DNA of 64,000 bases from JAAGZL01 sp050291725. GTDB lineage: Bacteria; Pseudomonadota; Gammaproteobacteria; Chromatiales; Chromatiaceae. The number at the start of each line of letters is the position of its first letter. Position 1 is the stretch's first letter. Shown here in pieces: positions 18,323-27,784 of this stretch. The position numbers and the translations under genes are program-made. The stretch is taken from contig JBNKKH010000032.1 of assembly GCA_050291725.1 (NCBI GenBank), positions 186,001 to 250,000 on the forward strand, given 5' to 3'. The notes beneath the pieces are model-generated. The model saw nothing but the letters and a program-made list of their open reading frames with translations, made no database searches and was not told the DNA's origin.

Positions 18323-19822
18323 CTAAAAAGGCACTGTAAGTCGACGCGCCCTTATATTAATCAAACCAAGCAACAGCAATAACGGTGCAACCACGCCCCA
18401 ATTACCAATCTGAGCATAGGGGGTTGTTCCCGACATAGGAAAAATCTCACCCCTAAGTACATACTCTTGGTTAATAGGTGAAGTTGCAATCAGTTTACCT
18501 TTGGGTCCGATCAATGCGGATATGCCGGTATTAGTTCCGCGCAACTGATAGCGTGAAGTTTCTAATGAACGCATACGGGCAATCTGTAGATGCTGCGGCA
18601 GAGCTATAGATTCTCCAAACCAGGCATCGTTGCTTACATTTACCAAAAACTCTGCTTCCGGCATAGCCTCTATTATCTCGGAACCAAAGGCATCCTCATA
18701 ACAGATAGATACTCCGGCCATCCGTCCCAGCACCTGTATCAACGGCCGCTCTGCATCGCCGGCAGCAAAATTGGACATGGGTATGCGCAGATAATCGATT
18801 AACGGCTGTAACAACAAGCGCATGGGCATAAACTCGCCGAACGGTACCAAGTGTCGTTTGAAGTAGGCGTTACGTACAGAACCTATGGAGCTGACAGAGT
18901 TATAATAGCGCTCTCCCTTATCCCCCCACACCGCAATACCAAATAGCAAATCACTACTCTGCTGCTGCGCCTCTTTCTCCAACCCTCTGAATAGATCATC
19001 TTCCAGACTACTATAGTAGTCTGGTATAGCCGTCTCCGGCCAAACAATCAGGTCACTATCCCACTCTTGGCGAGTAAGATCTCGATAGAGATCAATAGTT
19101 GGCTGCCTAGTCTCTGGTCGCCACTTTAGTCCCTGTACAAAATTGGCCTGGATGATACTGACCTTTATTGCATCACCGGAAACACCACTCCACTCTTTCA
19201 AATTCAGGAGCCAGCCGCCACTCCATATTAAACAGAGAATCAATATGGATGCAGTTGCAGTTTTTATACTCTTAATCAAGGCGACCAAACAAACAGCAGA
19301 AAGCATCACTGCCAGCGTCACCCCATAGACCCCAAGCAGCGGGGCATAGCCTTGCAGTGGAGTCCCTATTTGGGAATAGCCTAGGGCCAGCCAGGGGAAG
19401 CCACTCAACACCCAGCCGCGCATCCACTCCAGCAGCACCCATAACATAGCGAACACAAGCAACTGAACTGGCCAAGAGGCAGCACCAGATATGCGTTTAC
19501 CCAGCCATCCTATCAACCCATAATAGAGTGCCATTAAGGCAACAAAGGCCAGAGTGAGGATTATGGCCAGAACAGTTCCAACCCCGCCGAACTGATTAAT
19601 ACTGATATGCAGCCAGAACACGCCCACACCCAACAGGCCTAAACCGAAAGCCCAACCCAGGCGAAAGGCCAGACGCGGATCGGAATCCAGAAACAACAGT
19701 AGCAGAACAGCTGGCCCTAAAACCGCCAGGTGGTAATAATCAAAGGGAGCAAAAGCAAATACCGTGGCCACGCCGGCACAAAAGGCGACGGTTAGTTTTA
19801 GAATTGTTATTAGGGCTGACAT
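18323..19822 (-). CDS. lnt: apolipoprotein N-acyltransferase Lnt
   Basis: An inner-membrane enzyme that adds the third acyl chain to lipoproteins so that Lol can sort them. It has 499 residues: an N-terminal multi-helix membrane region (about 1-195) and a periplasmic nitrilase-like domain with the catalytic Glu in VWPETAIPD, Lys near NAYFKRHLVPFGEF and Cys in VSICYEDAFG, then a final membrane helix. The length is usual. It is the last gene of the miaB-ybeZ-ybeY-corC-lnt unit and serves the several lipoproteins encoded nearby (MlaA, LpoA, DolP). Confidence 0.96.
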   Translation of the reverse strand: MSALITILKLTVAFCAGVATVFAFAPFDYYHLAVLGPAVLLLLFLDSDPRLAFRLGWAFGLGLLGVGVFWLHISINQFGGVGTVLAIILTLAFVALMALYYGLIGWLGKRISGAASWPVQLLVFAMLWVLLEWMRGWVLSGFPWLALGYSQIGTPLQGYAPLLGVYGVTLAVMLSAVCLVALIKSIKTATASILILCLIWSGGWLLNLKEWSGVSGDAIKVSIIQANFVQGLKWRPETRQPTIDLYRDLTRQEWDSDLIVWPETAIPDYYSSLEDDLFRGLEKEAQQQSSDLLFGIAVWGDKGERYYNSVSSIGSVRNAYFKRHLVPFGEFMPMRLLLQPLIDYLRIPMSNFAAGDAERPLIQVLGRMAGVSICYEDAFGSEIIEAMPEAEFLVNVSNDAWFGESIALPQHLQIARMRSLETSRYQLRGTNTGISALIGPKGKLIATSPINQEYVLRGEIFPMSGTTPYAQIGNWGVVAPLLLLLGLINIRARRLTVPF

Positions 19823-19840
19823 AAATCCTAAGGTAGCGAG

Positions 19841-20689
19841 TTACTCATCCTTAGGCAACAACCGCACCTCAAGCAAATGGATCCGGCGGCTATCCGCCCG
19901 CAACACCTTGAACTTGAATCGATCTATATCCACTCGCTCACCCCATTTGGGCATATGGCCCAAAGCATTAGTGACCAGGCCAGCCATGGTATCGAACTCT
20001 CCATCATTCAGATCAACACCAAAGTACTCGTTAAAATCCTCAATGGGAGTGTGAGCCTTGATGGTATATTCTGTCTCGCTACGCTTCAGGATAACGGTGG
20101 CATCATCAAAGTCATGCTCATCCTCAATCTCGCCCACGATCTGCTCAAGTACATCCTCAATAGTCACTAGCCCAGCCGCATCCCCATACTCATCCACCAC
20201 TATTGCCATGTGATTGCGGTTGGCACGGAACTCATTCAGCAGCACGTTGAGACGTTTACTCTCAGGCACGAACACCGCAGCACGCAATAGATCACGCACA
20301 TAAAAACGTTTAGATTTTTTACTGCAATATGCCAGCAGATCTTTGGCAAGTAGTATTCCAATTACTTCGCTACGATCCTCATCGATAACTGGAAAGCGGG
20401 AGTGGGCAGACTCTATCGCTATGGGAAGAATTTTTTCCAGCGGCTCCTCTCGGTTGATCACAGTCATCTGAGCCCGAGGAATCATGATGTCACGCACCCG
20501 CAGTTCTGATACCTGCAGCACCCCTTCTATCATGGAGAGAGCTTCTGAATCCAAAAGGTGTTGCGCCTTGGCATCTTTTAGTAGAGAGAGAAGCTGCTCA
20601 CGATTCTCCGGACCTTCATTGAATACGCGGGCCAGCTTTTTCAGCCATGGTCTCAGGGTAAAACTACTTCCAGGGTCGTCTTTACTCAT
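19841..20689 (-). CDS. corC: CorC (YbeX) CBS-domain protein
   Basis: A 282-residue cytoplasmic protein with two CBS domains (about 66-125 and 130-190) and the C-terminal CorC_HlyC domain (about 200-280). It is linked to Mg/Co efflux and, in E. coli YbeX, to ribosome maturation. It lacks the DUF21 membrane region of full CNNM transporters, as expected for this short form. The start overlaps the ybeY end by 8 bases, and lnt begins 18 bases after its stop. Confidence 0.93.
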   Translation of the reverse strand: MSKDDPGSSFTLRPWLKKLARVFNEGPENREQLLSLLKDAKAQHLLDSEALSMIEGVLQVSELRVRDIMIPRAQMTVINREEPLEKILPIAIESAHSRFPVIDEDRSEVIGILLAKDLLAYCSKKSKRFYVRDLLRAAVFVPESKRLNVLLNEFRANRNHMAIVVDEYGDAAGLVTIEDVLEQIVGEIEDEHDFDDATVILKRSETEYTIKAHTPIEDFNEYFGVDLNDGEFDTMAGLVTNALGHMPKWGERVDIDRFKFKVLRADSRRIHLLEVRLLPKDE

Positions 20690-21146
20690 CTATTCCTTCT
20701 CTGTATGGATCTTGAAACCCAAGACCGGCCATCACTTCTGTTTCCAGCCGCTCCATGGTTTGGGCATCTTCTTCATCTTGGTGATCATACCCTAAGAGAT
20801 GCAATACCCCATGCACAACCATATGCGCCCAATGTGCCTCTGAGGGTTTTCCCTGCTCCTGTGCCTCACGCACTACAACCGGAACACATATCACCAGATC
20901 CCCCAGCAGATCACTATCTACAACCTCTGGTAGGTTTGATGGAAAGGAGAGAACATTGGTTGGGTTGTCTTTACCGCGATACTGCCTATTCAACCCTTGA
21001 ATCTCATCCTCATCCACCAGCCTAATCACTATCTCGGCCTGCTTCCGCTCATCACGCAGAGCGGACTTAGACCATATAATAAAGCTCTCCTTGGATGGAA
21101 TACTGTCCTGTTGCGTAGCTATTTGGAGTTCCAGCTCCAGATTCAC
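20682..21146 (-). CDS. ybeY: YbeY, rRNA maturation metalloendoribonuclease
   Basis: A zinc-dependent endoribonuclease involved in 16S 3'-end processing and ribosome quality control. It has 154 residues with the metal motif HGVLHLLGYDH near residue 112, the family signature. The start is GTG at 21146, sharing bases with the ybeZ stop (GTGA overlap), which indicates translational coupling. The gene order with ybeZ and corC is conserved across gammaproteobacteria. Confidence 0.95.
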   Translation of the reverse strand: MNLELELQIATQQDSIPSKESFIIWSKSALRDERKQAEIVIRLVDEDEIQGLNRQYRGKDNPTNVLSFPSNLPEVVDSDLLGDLVICVPVVVREAQEQGKPSEAHWAHMVVHGVLHLLGYDHQDEEDAQTMERLETEVMAGLGFQDPYREGIDE

Positions 21147-22126
21147 TTTGTCTCCTTGGCGCGATCATAATCTTCATAGGCATTGACGATACGCAGCACC
21201 AGGGGATGGCGCACCACATCACGTGAATTGAAGAAGGTGAAACTGATGCCGTCCACATCCGCCAACACCTCGGATGACTCGCGCAGACCTGACTTCTGCC
21301 CCCGAGGCAGATCCACCTGAGTCACATCTCCAGTAATGACGGCAGTGGAACCAAAGCCGATGCGGGTCAGAAACATCTTCATCTGCTCTGGGGTAGTGTT
21401 CTGAGCTTCATCCAGAATAATGAAGGAGTCATTCAGGGTGCGTCCACGCATGTAAGCTAGAGGGGCCACCTCGATCACATTGCGTTCGATAAGCTTGGCC
21501 ACCCGCTCGAAACCCAGCATCTCATATAGGGCGTCATACAGCGGCCTTAGATATGGATCGATCTTGTCTGCAAGATCACCTGGTAGAAAACCCAGCTTCT
21601 CCCCCGCCTCCACCGCAGGACGCACTAACAGTACCCGCCGCACCTTATCCCTCTCCAGGGCCTCTACTGCACAGGCCACCGCCAGGTAGGTTTTACCTGT
21701 ACCGGCCGGGCCGATACCGAAATTTATATCGTGGGTAACAATACGATGCAGGTACTCCTTCTGATTGGGACCACGGGCTCGCACCATGCCGCGCTTGGTC
21801 TTAATTACCACCTCTGGCACATCCCGCTCGACATCTTCCCGCAACAGCTCCTCAATACCAGACTCCTGCAGATAGAGATGCACCACCTCTGGGGTAAGCA
21901 CCTCATGTTCCGAGTTGGCATACAGTCCTTTCAGCACCTTGGAACAGGCGCGGGTAGCCTCTGGCTCTCCAATAAGATGAAAGTGATTGCCACGATTATT
22001 TATCTCCAGCCCCAGGCGCCGCTCAATCTGGCGCAGGTTTTGGTCCAGTTGGCCACAAAGATTGGACAACCTGTGATTATCTTCCGGAGTTAGTACCAGG
22101 TCTATTGATTCGGGATGCTCAGACAC
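21143..22126 (-). CDS. ybeZ: PhoH-like ATPase YbeZ
   Basis: A 327-residue PhoH-family nucleotide-binding protein that works with YbeY in RNA metabolism. Walker A is GPAGTGKTYLA near residue 138, Walker B is FIILDEAQN near 234, and an N-terminal KH-like region precedes the ATPase core. It starts with GTG at 22126, with no strong ribosome site visible. It lies 86 bases downstream of miaB and is coupled to ybeY by overlapping stop and start codons. Confidence 0.95.
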   Translation of the reverse strand: MSEHPESIDLVLTPEDNHRLSNLCGQLDQNLRQIERRLGLEINNRGNHFHLIGEPEATRACSKVLKGLYANSEHEVLTPEVVHLYLQESGIEELLREDVERDVPEVVIKTKRGMVRARGPNQKEYLHRIVTHDINFGIGPAGTGKTYLAVACAVEALERDKVRRVLLVRPAVEAGEKLGFLPGDLADKIDPYLRPLYDALYEMLGFERVAKLIERNVIEVAPLAYMRGRTLNDSFIILDEAQNTTPEQMKMFLTRIGFGSTAVITGDVTQVDLPRGQKSGLRESSEVLADVDGISFTFFNSRDVVRHPLVLRIVNAYEDYDRAKETK

Positions 22127-22212
22127 GTTTTCAGTAATTGAAGGTTAGTTGTGATCAAGGTAAAACCGTGAACAGTGAAAGATAGAACACATATATTAAC
22201 ATTAGATGACAG

Positions 22213-23562
22213 TTAGCTTCCGTCTTTTAATGATAGTTCATCTACCAGCTCACCGCGCAGTGAATTGGGGAGGGCCTCGGTGATGGTCAGCTCCACAAAC
22301 TCACCGATCAGCTCATGGGGACCAGCAAAGTTCACCACTCTATTATTCTCAGTACGCCCTGCTAGCTGACTGCTGTTTTTGCGTGACACCCGCTCCACCA
22401 ACACTCGCTGCACCGTGCCTACCATGCGCCGGCTTATCTGCTGGGCCATTTCATTGATACGTTTCTGCAGGCGTTCCAGCCTCTGCTGCTTCACCTCCAG
22501 AGGAATATCATCCAGATACTCCGCAGCAGGCGTTCCAGGACGGGCGCTAAAGAGAAAACTAAATGAGTGATCAAAGCCAACACTCTCAATTAGCTCCATA
22601 GTGCGCTCGAAGTCCTCAGCGCTCTCACCGGGAAAGCCAACGATAAAATCGGATGAGATGCTAATATCTGGCCGCACCTCACGTAGACGTTTGATCTTGG
22701 CCTGGTACTCGAATGCGCTATGGTTCCTCTTCATCAGAGCAAGAATACGATCCGATCCAGACTGCACCGGCAGATGCAGATGACTCACCAGCTCCGGCAC
22801 CTCCGCATATACATCAATCAGGCTATCGGAAAACTCCAACGGATGGGATGTGGTGAAGCGAATACGTTCAATTCCATCCACCCCGGACACGGCATGGATA
22901 AGTAAGGCAAGATCAGCAATCTCACCATCATCCATTAACCCGCGGTAAGCATTTACGTTCTGCCCTAACAGGTTAACCTCACGCACCCCCTGTTGCGCCA
23001 ATTTGCCCACCTCAGCCAACACATCAGCAAAAGGACGGCTTATCTCTTCTCCACGGGTATAAGGCACCACACAGTAGGTGCAGTATTTGGAACACCCCTC
23101 CATTACAGAGACAAATGCGGTAGGGCCATCCGCCCTGGGCTCTGCCAGGCGATCAAACTTCTCAATCTCTGGGAAGCTAACATCGATTACTGGGACCTGC
23201 TCCTTACGCGCCGTTTCCAGCATCTCAGGCAGACGATGCAGTGTCTGGGGTCCGAACACTAGATCCACATACGGAGCACGTTCGCGGATGGCATCCCCCT
23301 CCTGACTAGCCACGCAACCACCCACTCCAATAACCAGCTCTGGCCGTTTGGCCTTCCAGGGGCGCCAGCGCCCCAACTGGGAAAACACCTTCTCCTGGGC
23401 CTTCTCCCGGATAGAGCAGGTGTTGAGCAACAGCAGATCCGCCTCCTCTGCCTGTTCGGTTAAATCCAGGCCATGGGACTCTTTGAGTAGATCCGCAATT
23501 TTAGCGGAGTCGTACTCATTCATCTGACAACCGAAGGTTTTAATAAAGAGTTTCCCGGACAT
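22213..23562 (-). CDS. miaB: tRNA-2-methylthio-N6-dimethylallyladenosine synthase MiaB
   Basis: A radical-SAM methylthiotransferase modifying A37 of UNN-reading tRNAs. From ATG 23562 it has 449 residues: the N-terminal UPF0004 domain with KTFGCQMNEYDS, the radical-SAM cluster motif CSKYCTYC near residue 154 and a C-terminal TRAM domain. In-frame GTG codons lie 6 and 9 bases upstream of the ATG. It heads the miaB-ybeZ-ybeY-corC-lnt operon. Confidence 0.96.
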   Translation of the reverse strand: MSGKLFIKTFGCQMNEYDSAKIADLLKESHGLDLTEQAEEADLLLLNTCSIREKAQEKVFSQLGRWRPWKAKRPELVIGVGGCVASQEGDAIRERAPYVDLVFGPQTLHRLPEMLETARKEQVPVIDVSFPEIEKFDRLAEPRADGPTAFVSVMEGCSKYCTYCVVPYTRGEEISRPFADVLAEVGKLAQQGVREVNLLGQNVNAYRGLMDDGEIADLALLIHAVSGVDGIERIRFTTSHPLEFSDSLIDVYAEVPELVSHLHLPVQSGSDRILALMKRNHSAFEYQAKIKRLREVRPDISISSDFIVGFPGESAEDFERTMELIESVGFDHSFSFLFSARPGTPAAEYLDDIPLEVKQQRLERLQKRINEMAQQISRRMVGTVQRVLVERVSRKNSSQLAGRTENNRVVNFAGPHELIGEFVELTITEALPNSLRGELVDELSLKDGS

Positions 23563-23812
23563 GGGCACCACAGATATCTAAAAAGGGGCGTTAGGTTACT
23601 CCCAGATGGGGATTTTTTCCAGTTTTCGTGAGTTGAGGCTGCTTACAGCACCATCGGCAGCATTAGCTGGAGGCAAATTCCTGTCACTTGGTTGCATAAT
23701 CTTATGCCTTTAGGGAAAATGGATGAACTGCATCTGCAAAAGACATTTGTTTTCGTTGATTTCAACCTAATAACTGGATAGCTTATTGGGAAAGGGAAAA
23801 TGGTAATTTTAT

Positions 23813-24373
23813 ATGAAAAAATTAGTTATATCAGTCGCTCTTATGGTCGCGTGTATTGTGTCATTTAATGCTCAAGCTGCGACTCTCGATTTTTCTACGG
23901 TCCAGGGCATTCAGGGGACTACTCTTACGCTGAGTAATGCCACCATTAATCTTATAAGTGGTAGTCACATCCTTGTAGGGCCTGGTGCCGCAAGCCAATC
24001 TGATGGTTTCTGCTTTATCGGTAGCGGATGTCAAGCCGATGGTGAAATCATATTTAACAATAGTGTTAAAGATCTGTTTTTTGATGTTGATGGCGCTCAA
24101 GCAGGAGATTCAGTCCTGATTAGCGCCTATGATGATACGAATTCACTATTAGGCTCAATATTGGCTACAGCCGACGGAAGATTGGATTTCTCTGCCTTTG
24201 GTGCCATTAAACGTCTATTCTTTGATGATAGCTCCTCTGCTGCCGGTGTTGGTTACTCAACTTTTGAGTTTGAGAATGCGTCCGCAGTTCCTGTACCTGC
24301 TGCAGTTTGGCTCTTCGGCTCAGCATTGTTGGGGCTTATGGGCTTCTCTCGGAAAAAAGCTACTTCCGTTTAA
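23813..24373 (+). CDS. VPLPA-CTERM exported protein (exosortase substrate)
   Basis: A 186-residue protein with an N-terminal signal peptide (MKKLVISVALMVACIVSFNA, cleavage near AQA) and a C-terminal sorting tail: the VPVPAAVWLF motif, a hydrophobic helix and the basic end FSRKK. This is the VPLPA variant of PEP-CTERM signals, handled by exosortase in biofilm-forming Gram-negatives. The middle is a Ser/Gly/Asp-rich beta domain with one CFIGSGC pair and no recognised enzyme motif. No exosortase or EPS locus is in the window. It is a single gene with its own terminator. Confidence 0.85.
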   Translation: MKKLVISVALMVACIVSFNAQAATLDFSTVQGIQGTTLTLSNATINLISGSHILVGPGAASQSDGFCFIGSGCQADGEIIFNNSVKDLFFDVDGAQAGDSVLISAYDDTNSLLGSILATADGRLDFSAFGAIKRLFFDDSSSAAGVGYSTFEFENASAVPVPAAVWLFGSALLGLMGFSRKKATSV

Positions 24374-24397
24374 TACCAGCCTAACTTAGCTTGAACG

Positions 24398-24424
24398 AGC
24401 CCCACTTCGGTGGGGCTTTTTATT
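24398..24424 (+). terminator. intrinsic terminator of the VPLPA-CTERM gene
   Basis: Stem AGCCCCAC (24398-24405), stable TTCG tetraloop (24406-24409), GTGGGGCT (24410-24417), followed by TTTTTATT. A textbook rho-independent terminator. Confidence 0.95.
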
Positions 24425-24633
24425 TGAGTTAATTAAACTGTCCCCGCAGACCAAACAAACATCCTCTAGGCCCAGCGATCAAGTCGCTGGGTGACATATT
24501 CATATATTTGCGCTTATTTGCGGTTATTAGCGACATTTGCGACTAGTTTTACTGACTGGTTCCCCGCCTACGTGAGGATGGCAGTTTTCTCTGATATCTT
24601 GGCTCTATTCTCTCGGCCATAAGCCCTTATACC

Positions 24634-25701
24634 TTATCCCTTATTTCGCCGTATCTCCTGCACCAACTCCAAAGCCGATTTATCACAAGGAGTCAGCTCT
24701 GCATCAGACTCAGCCAGGGGTTTGGTCCTGTCTCCCCACTTCAGCAGATGGGCACTCCAGGTAAGACCGCCACCAAAAGCCGGCATCAGGATGTTGCTTT
24801 GGGGCTTTACCCGCCCCTCTTCTACCGCCTCCACCAGAGCAGTAAGGGCAGTGGCGGCAGACATATTGCCGTAGCGATGGATATTTACAAACACCTTCTC
24901 CGCAGGAATACCTGCCCGGTGGGCCACTGCATCTATGATGCGCAAGTTGGCCTGATGCGGCACCACTATATCGATATCATCTGCCGGTAATCCAGCCTTA
25001 TTGAGCACATCTTCGCTGGCATTCGCCATGCCTTTAACCGCCCGCTTGAAGATCTCCTGACCTTCAAAGTTCCACTCGATATTGCCCAGAATTCGTCCCT
25101 GATTGGCCCATTCCACACCAAAACCGTGCAGACTTAGGATATCCCTCACTTCCCCGTAACAACCCAGGGACTCGGCCATTACCCCTGCAGGATTGTCGCT
25201 TGCCTCGAGGAAGAGTGCGGCAGCGCCATCACCGAACAGTACAGCTACGTTACGATTGTCCCAATCCATAACCGGGGAGATTACCTCAGCGCCAATCACT
25301 AGAGCATTATTGACCACTCCTGAGCGAATCATGCTATTGGCCACAGTTAGGGCATAGAGACCACTGGTACAGGCAGTATTCACATCCATACAGGCGGAGT
25401 TTTTTGCTGCCAGCATTTTTTGCAGCCCAGAACAGGTATTGGGGCATAGGGTATCTGGTGTGGTGGTACCGTAGATAATAATGTCAATATCTTCTGGGGA
25501 CTTGCCCGCTGCGGCCAGGGCGCGCTGGGCTGCCACATGAGCCAGCTCGGTATTAGAGACATGAGAGATACGTCGCTCCTGCATCCCGGTGCGTTTACGA
25601 ATCCACTCATCATCTGTCTCAAGAAAGGTTGCCAGATCGTCATTGGTCAGAACAGCGGGGGGAAGACACTTGCCCCAACCGGTAATAGCTGCATATCTCA
25701 T
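24634..25701 (-). CDS. beta-ketoacyl-ACP synthase III (FabH-like) in a beta-oxidation operon
   Basis: A 355-residue thiolase-fold condensing enzyme with the Cys-His-Asn triad at C111 (NTACTSG), H249 (VVPHQAN) and N279 (YGNMSAAT). It has the QANLRI ACP-docking segment of KASIII. It exceeds the usual FabH length by about 30 residues because of a C-terminal extension ending KSALELVQEIRRNKG. It is the last gene after the dienoyl-CoA isomerase and reductase, not near fabD or fabG. A FabH-like enzyme is known in Pseudomonas aeruginosa to feed beta-oxidation-derived acyl-CoA into fatty acid synthesis; a similar shunt here is inference. Housekeeping initiation from acetyl-CoA is the alternative. Confidence 0.88.
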   Translation of the reverse strand: MRYAAITGWGKCLPPAVLTNDDLATFLETDDEWIRKRTGMQERRISHVSNTELAHVAAQRALAAAGKSPEDIDIIIYGTTTPDTLCPNTCSGLQKMLAAKNSACMDVNTACTSGLYALTVANSMIRSGVVNNALVIGAEVISPVMDWDNRNVAVLFGDGAAALFLEASDNPAGVMAESLGCYGEVRDILSLHGFGVEWANQGRILGNIEWNFEGQEIFKRAVKGMANASEDVLNKAGLPADDIDIVVPHQANLRIIDAVAHRAGIPAEKVFVNIHRYGNMSAATALTALVEAVEEGRVKPQSNILMPAFGGGLTWSAHLLKWGDRTKPLAESDAELTPCDKSALELVQEIRRNKG

Positions 25702-25729
25702 AACTTCGCCCGTTTAGAATTTGTTCTAA

Positions 25730-27766
25730 TTACCCATCCAAATCGATGGCCAGGCGCACTCCCTGATCAATGGCCCGTTTTGCGTCCAGCTCTGCAGCTA
25801 CATCTGCTCCACCAATTATATGTAAGGGAATTTGTACCATATCCTGCAGCTCCCGTCTCGGCTCCTGCCCTGCACAGATCACTATGTTATCTACCGCCAG
25901 CTGTTTTGACTCTCCGGCTACCATCAAATGCAGACCCGCATCATCGATCTTTTGATAATCGCAACAGTTTAGCATCTGCACTCGCTTCATCTTGAGATCG
26001 GCCCGGTGAATCCAGCCTGTGGTCTTACCCAAACCAGCTCCAACCTTGCCGGACTTACGCTGCAACAGATAGACCTCACGGGGCGACTCCTCAACACTCC
26101 CAACCACCCCGGCAACACCTCCCCTGGCCCGAAGGGACATATCCACGCCCCACTTTCGCATAAATACCTTGATATCCTGACTGCTGTCCTCAGCGCCGTG
26201 GGTCAACAGTTCACAGATATCAAAACCTATTCCCCCTGCACCAATCACCGCCACCTTCTCCCCAACTTTAGCGCCCTTGATCACGTCCACATAGGAGAGC
26301 ACCTTTGCATGCTCAATCCCATCAATGGCGGGTATTCTGGGCACTATTCCGGTAGCGAGAATAGCCTGATCAAAATCCCCGCTATTGAGATCAGCTGCAG
26401 TTACTTCATGCTTTAACTTTAGCTCAACCCCACTCAGTTCTAGCTGTCTACCAAAGTAACGCAGCGTTTCATAAAACTCCTGCTTGCCCGGGACTCTTTT
26501 AGCCAGATTCAGCTGTCCACCAATCTCATCAGCGATATCAAACAGGGTAACCTTATGCCCACAATTTGCAGCTGTAACCGCAAAGGCCATACCAGCGGGA
26601 CCGGCTCCGACCACCGCCAACTTCTGCGGATTCTCCGCTGGCTTAACCACAATCTCCGTCTCATGACAGGCCCTGGGGTTGACCAAACAACTGGTGAGCT
26701 TCCCCACGAAGACATGATCTAAACAGGCCTGATTACATCCGATGCATGTATTGATCTCATCCGCTCTTCCCTGCTCTGCCTTGAGCACAAATTCCGGATC
26801 AGCCAGAAATGGGCGCGCCATAGAGACCATATCAGCATTGCCGCCTTGTAAAATGGCCTCAGCCACATCAGGAGTGTTGATACGATTGGAGGTTACAACC
26901 GGAATAGAGAGCTCCTGTTTTACCTTAGCGGTAACCCAAGCAAAGGCAGCCCGCGGAACCTTGGTAGCAATGGTTGGGATACGGGCCTCATGCCAACCTA
27001 TTCCCGTATTGATAATAGTAGCCCCTGCATATTCCACCGCCTTACCCAGTTCTGCCACCTCCTCATAGGTGCTGCCATTCTCAATTAGATCCAGCATGGA
27101 GAGGCGAAAGATGATAATAAACTCACGCCCTACTCTTTCTCGAACTCTACGCACCACCTCTACAGGCAAACGGATACGATTCGAGTAATCACCACCCCAC
27201 TCATCATCCCGCTGGTTGGTGTGGCGAACAATAAACTGATTAAGAAAATAGCCCTCAGATGCCATGATCTCCACACCATCGTATCCAGCCTGTTGCGCCA
27301 GCGCTGCACACCTTACAAAATCATCTATCTGGTCTTGTATCTCTTCAGCAGTTATCTCTCTAGGGGTGTAAGGGTTGATGGGAGATTTTATGGCAGAAGG
27401 GGCTATCTGTTTATCATTGAAGGCGTAACGACCAGTATGCAAGATTTGCATACAGATCTTTCCACCCTCGGCATGCACCGCCTGAGTGATTAATCGATGA
27501 TCAGGCAACTGTCTCTCTGTCATCAAAGTTGAAGCGCTAGCATGCACTGCACCCTCCTTGTTTGGCCCAATCCCTCCGGTAACTATTAGGGCCACACCTG
27601 CGCGGGCACGTTCAGCATAGAACGCGGCCATACGCTCAAAGCCACCGGACAACTCCTCCAGCCCCAGATGCATAGAACCCATTAGCACCCGATTCTTCAG
27701 GGTGGTAAATCCAAGTTTCAGAGGTCGAAAAATATGGGGGTAATCCGTTGTTGCTGTCTCGTGCAT
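25730..27766 (-). CDS. fadH: 2,4-dienoyl-CoA reductase (NADPH) FadH
   Basis: An iron-sulfur flavoenzyme that reduces 2,4-dienoyl-CoA intermediates from unsaturated fatty acids. It has 678 residues from ATG 27766. The N-terminal old-yellow-enzyme TIM barrel binds FMN (about 1-340), the 4Fe-4S cysteines lie in CIGCNQAC and the later TSC, and the C-terminal half carries the FAD site VVGAGPAGMA and the NADPH site AVIGAGGIGFD. The length and order match E. coli FadH. It lies 18 bases behind the dienoyl-CoA isomerase gene, giving a dedicated unsaturated-chain module. Confidence 0.95.
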   Translation of the reverse strand: MHETATTDYPHIFRPLKLGFTTLKNRVLMGSMHLGLEELSGGFERMAAFYAERARAGVALIVTGGIGPNKEGAVHASASTLMTERQLPDHRLITQAVHAEGGKICMQILHTGRYAFNDKQIAPSAIKSPINPYTPREITAEEIQDQIDDFVRCAALAQQAGYDGVEIMASEGYFLNQFIVRHTNQRDDEWGGDYSNRIRLPVEVVRRVRERVGREFIIIFRLSMLDLIENGSTYEEVAELGKAVEYAGATIINTGIGWHEARIPTIATKVPRAAFAWVTAKVKQELSIPVVTSNRINTPDVAEAILQGGNADMVSMARPFLADPEFVLKAEQGRADEINTCIGCNQACLDHVFVGKLTSCLVNPRACHETEIVVKPAENPQKLAVVGAGPAGMAFAVTAANCGHKVTLFDIADEIGGQLNLAKRVPGKQEFYETLRYFGRQLELSGVELKLKHEVTAADLNSGDFDQAILATGIVPRIPAIDGIEHAKVLSYVDVIKGAKVGEKVAVIGAGGIGFDICELLTHGAEDSSQDIKVFMRKWGVDMSLRARGGVAGVVGSVEESPREVYLLQRKSGKVGAGLGKTTGWIHRADLKMKRVQMLNCCDYQKIDDAGLHLMVAGESKQLAVDNIVICAGQEPRRELQDMVQIPLHIIGGADVAAELDAKRAIDQGVRLAIDLDG

Positions 27767-27784
27767 ATCTTTTTGGTCCAAATA

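Noticed and set aside
23682..23696. Sigma54-like promoter before the VPLPA-CTERM gene
   Set aside because: TGTCAC and TTGC are present, but the -24 GG is GT and the spacing is one base short of the required distance.
24471..24491. Hairpin CCCAGCGA/TCGCTGGG as a terminator for the fabH-like operon
   Set aside because: No U-run follows in either direction and it is about 140 bases beyond the gene end.
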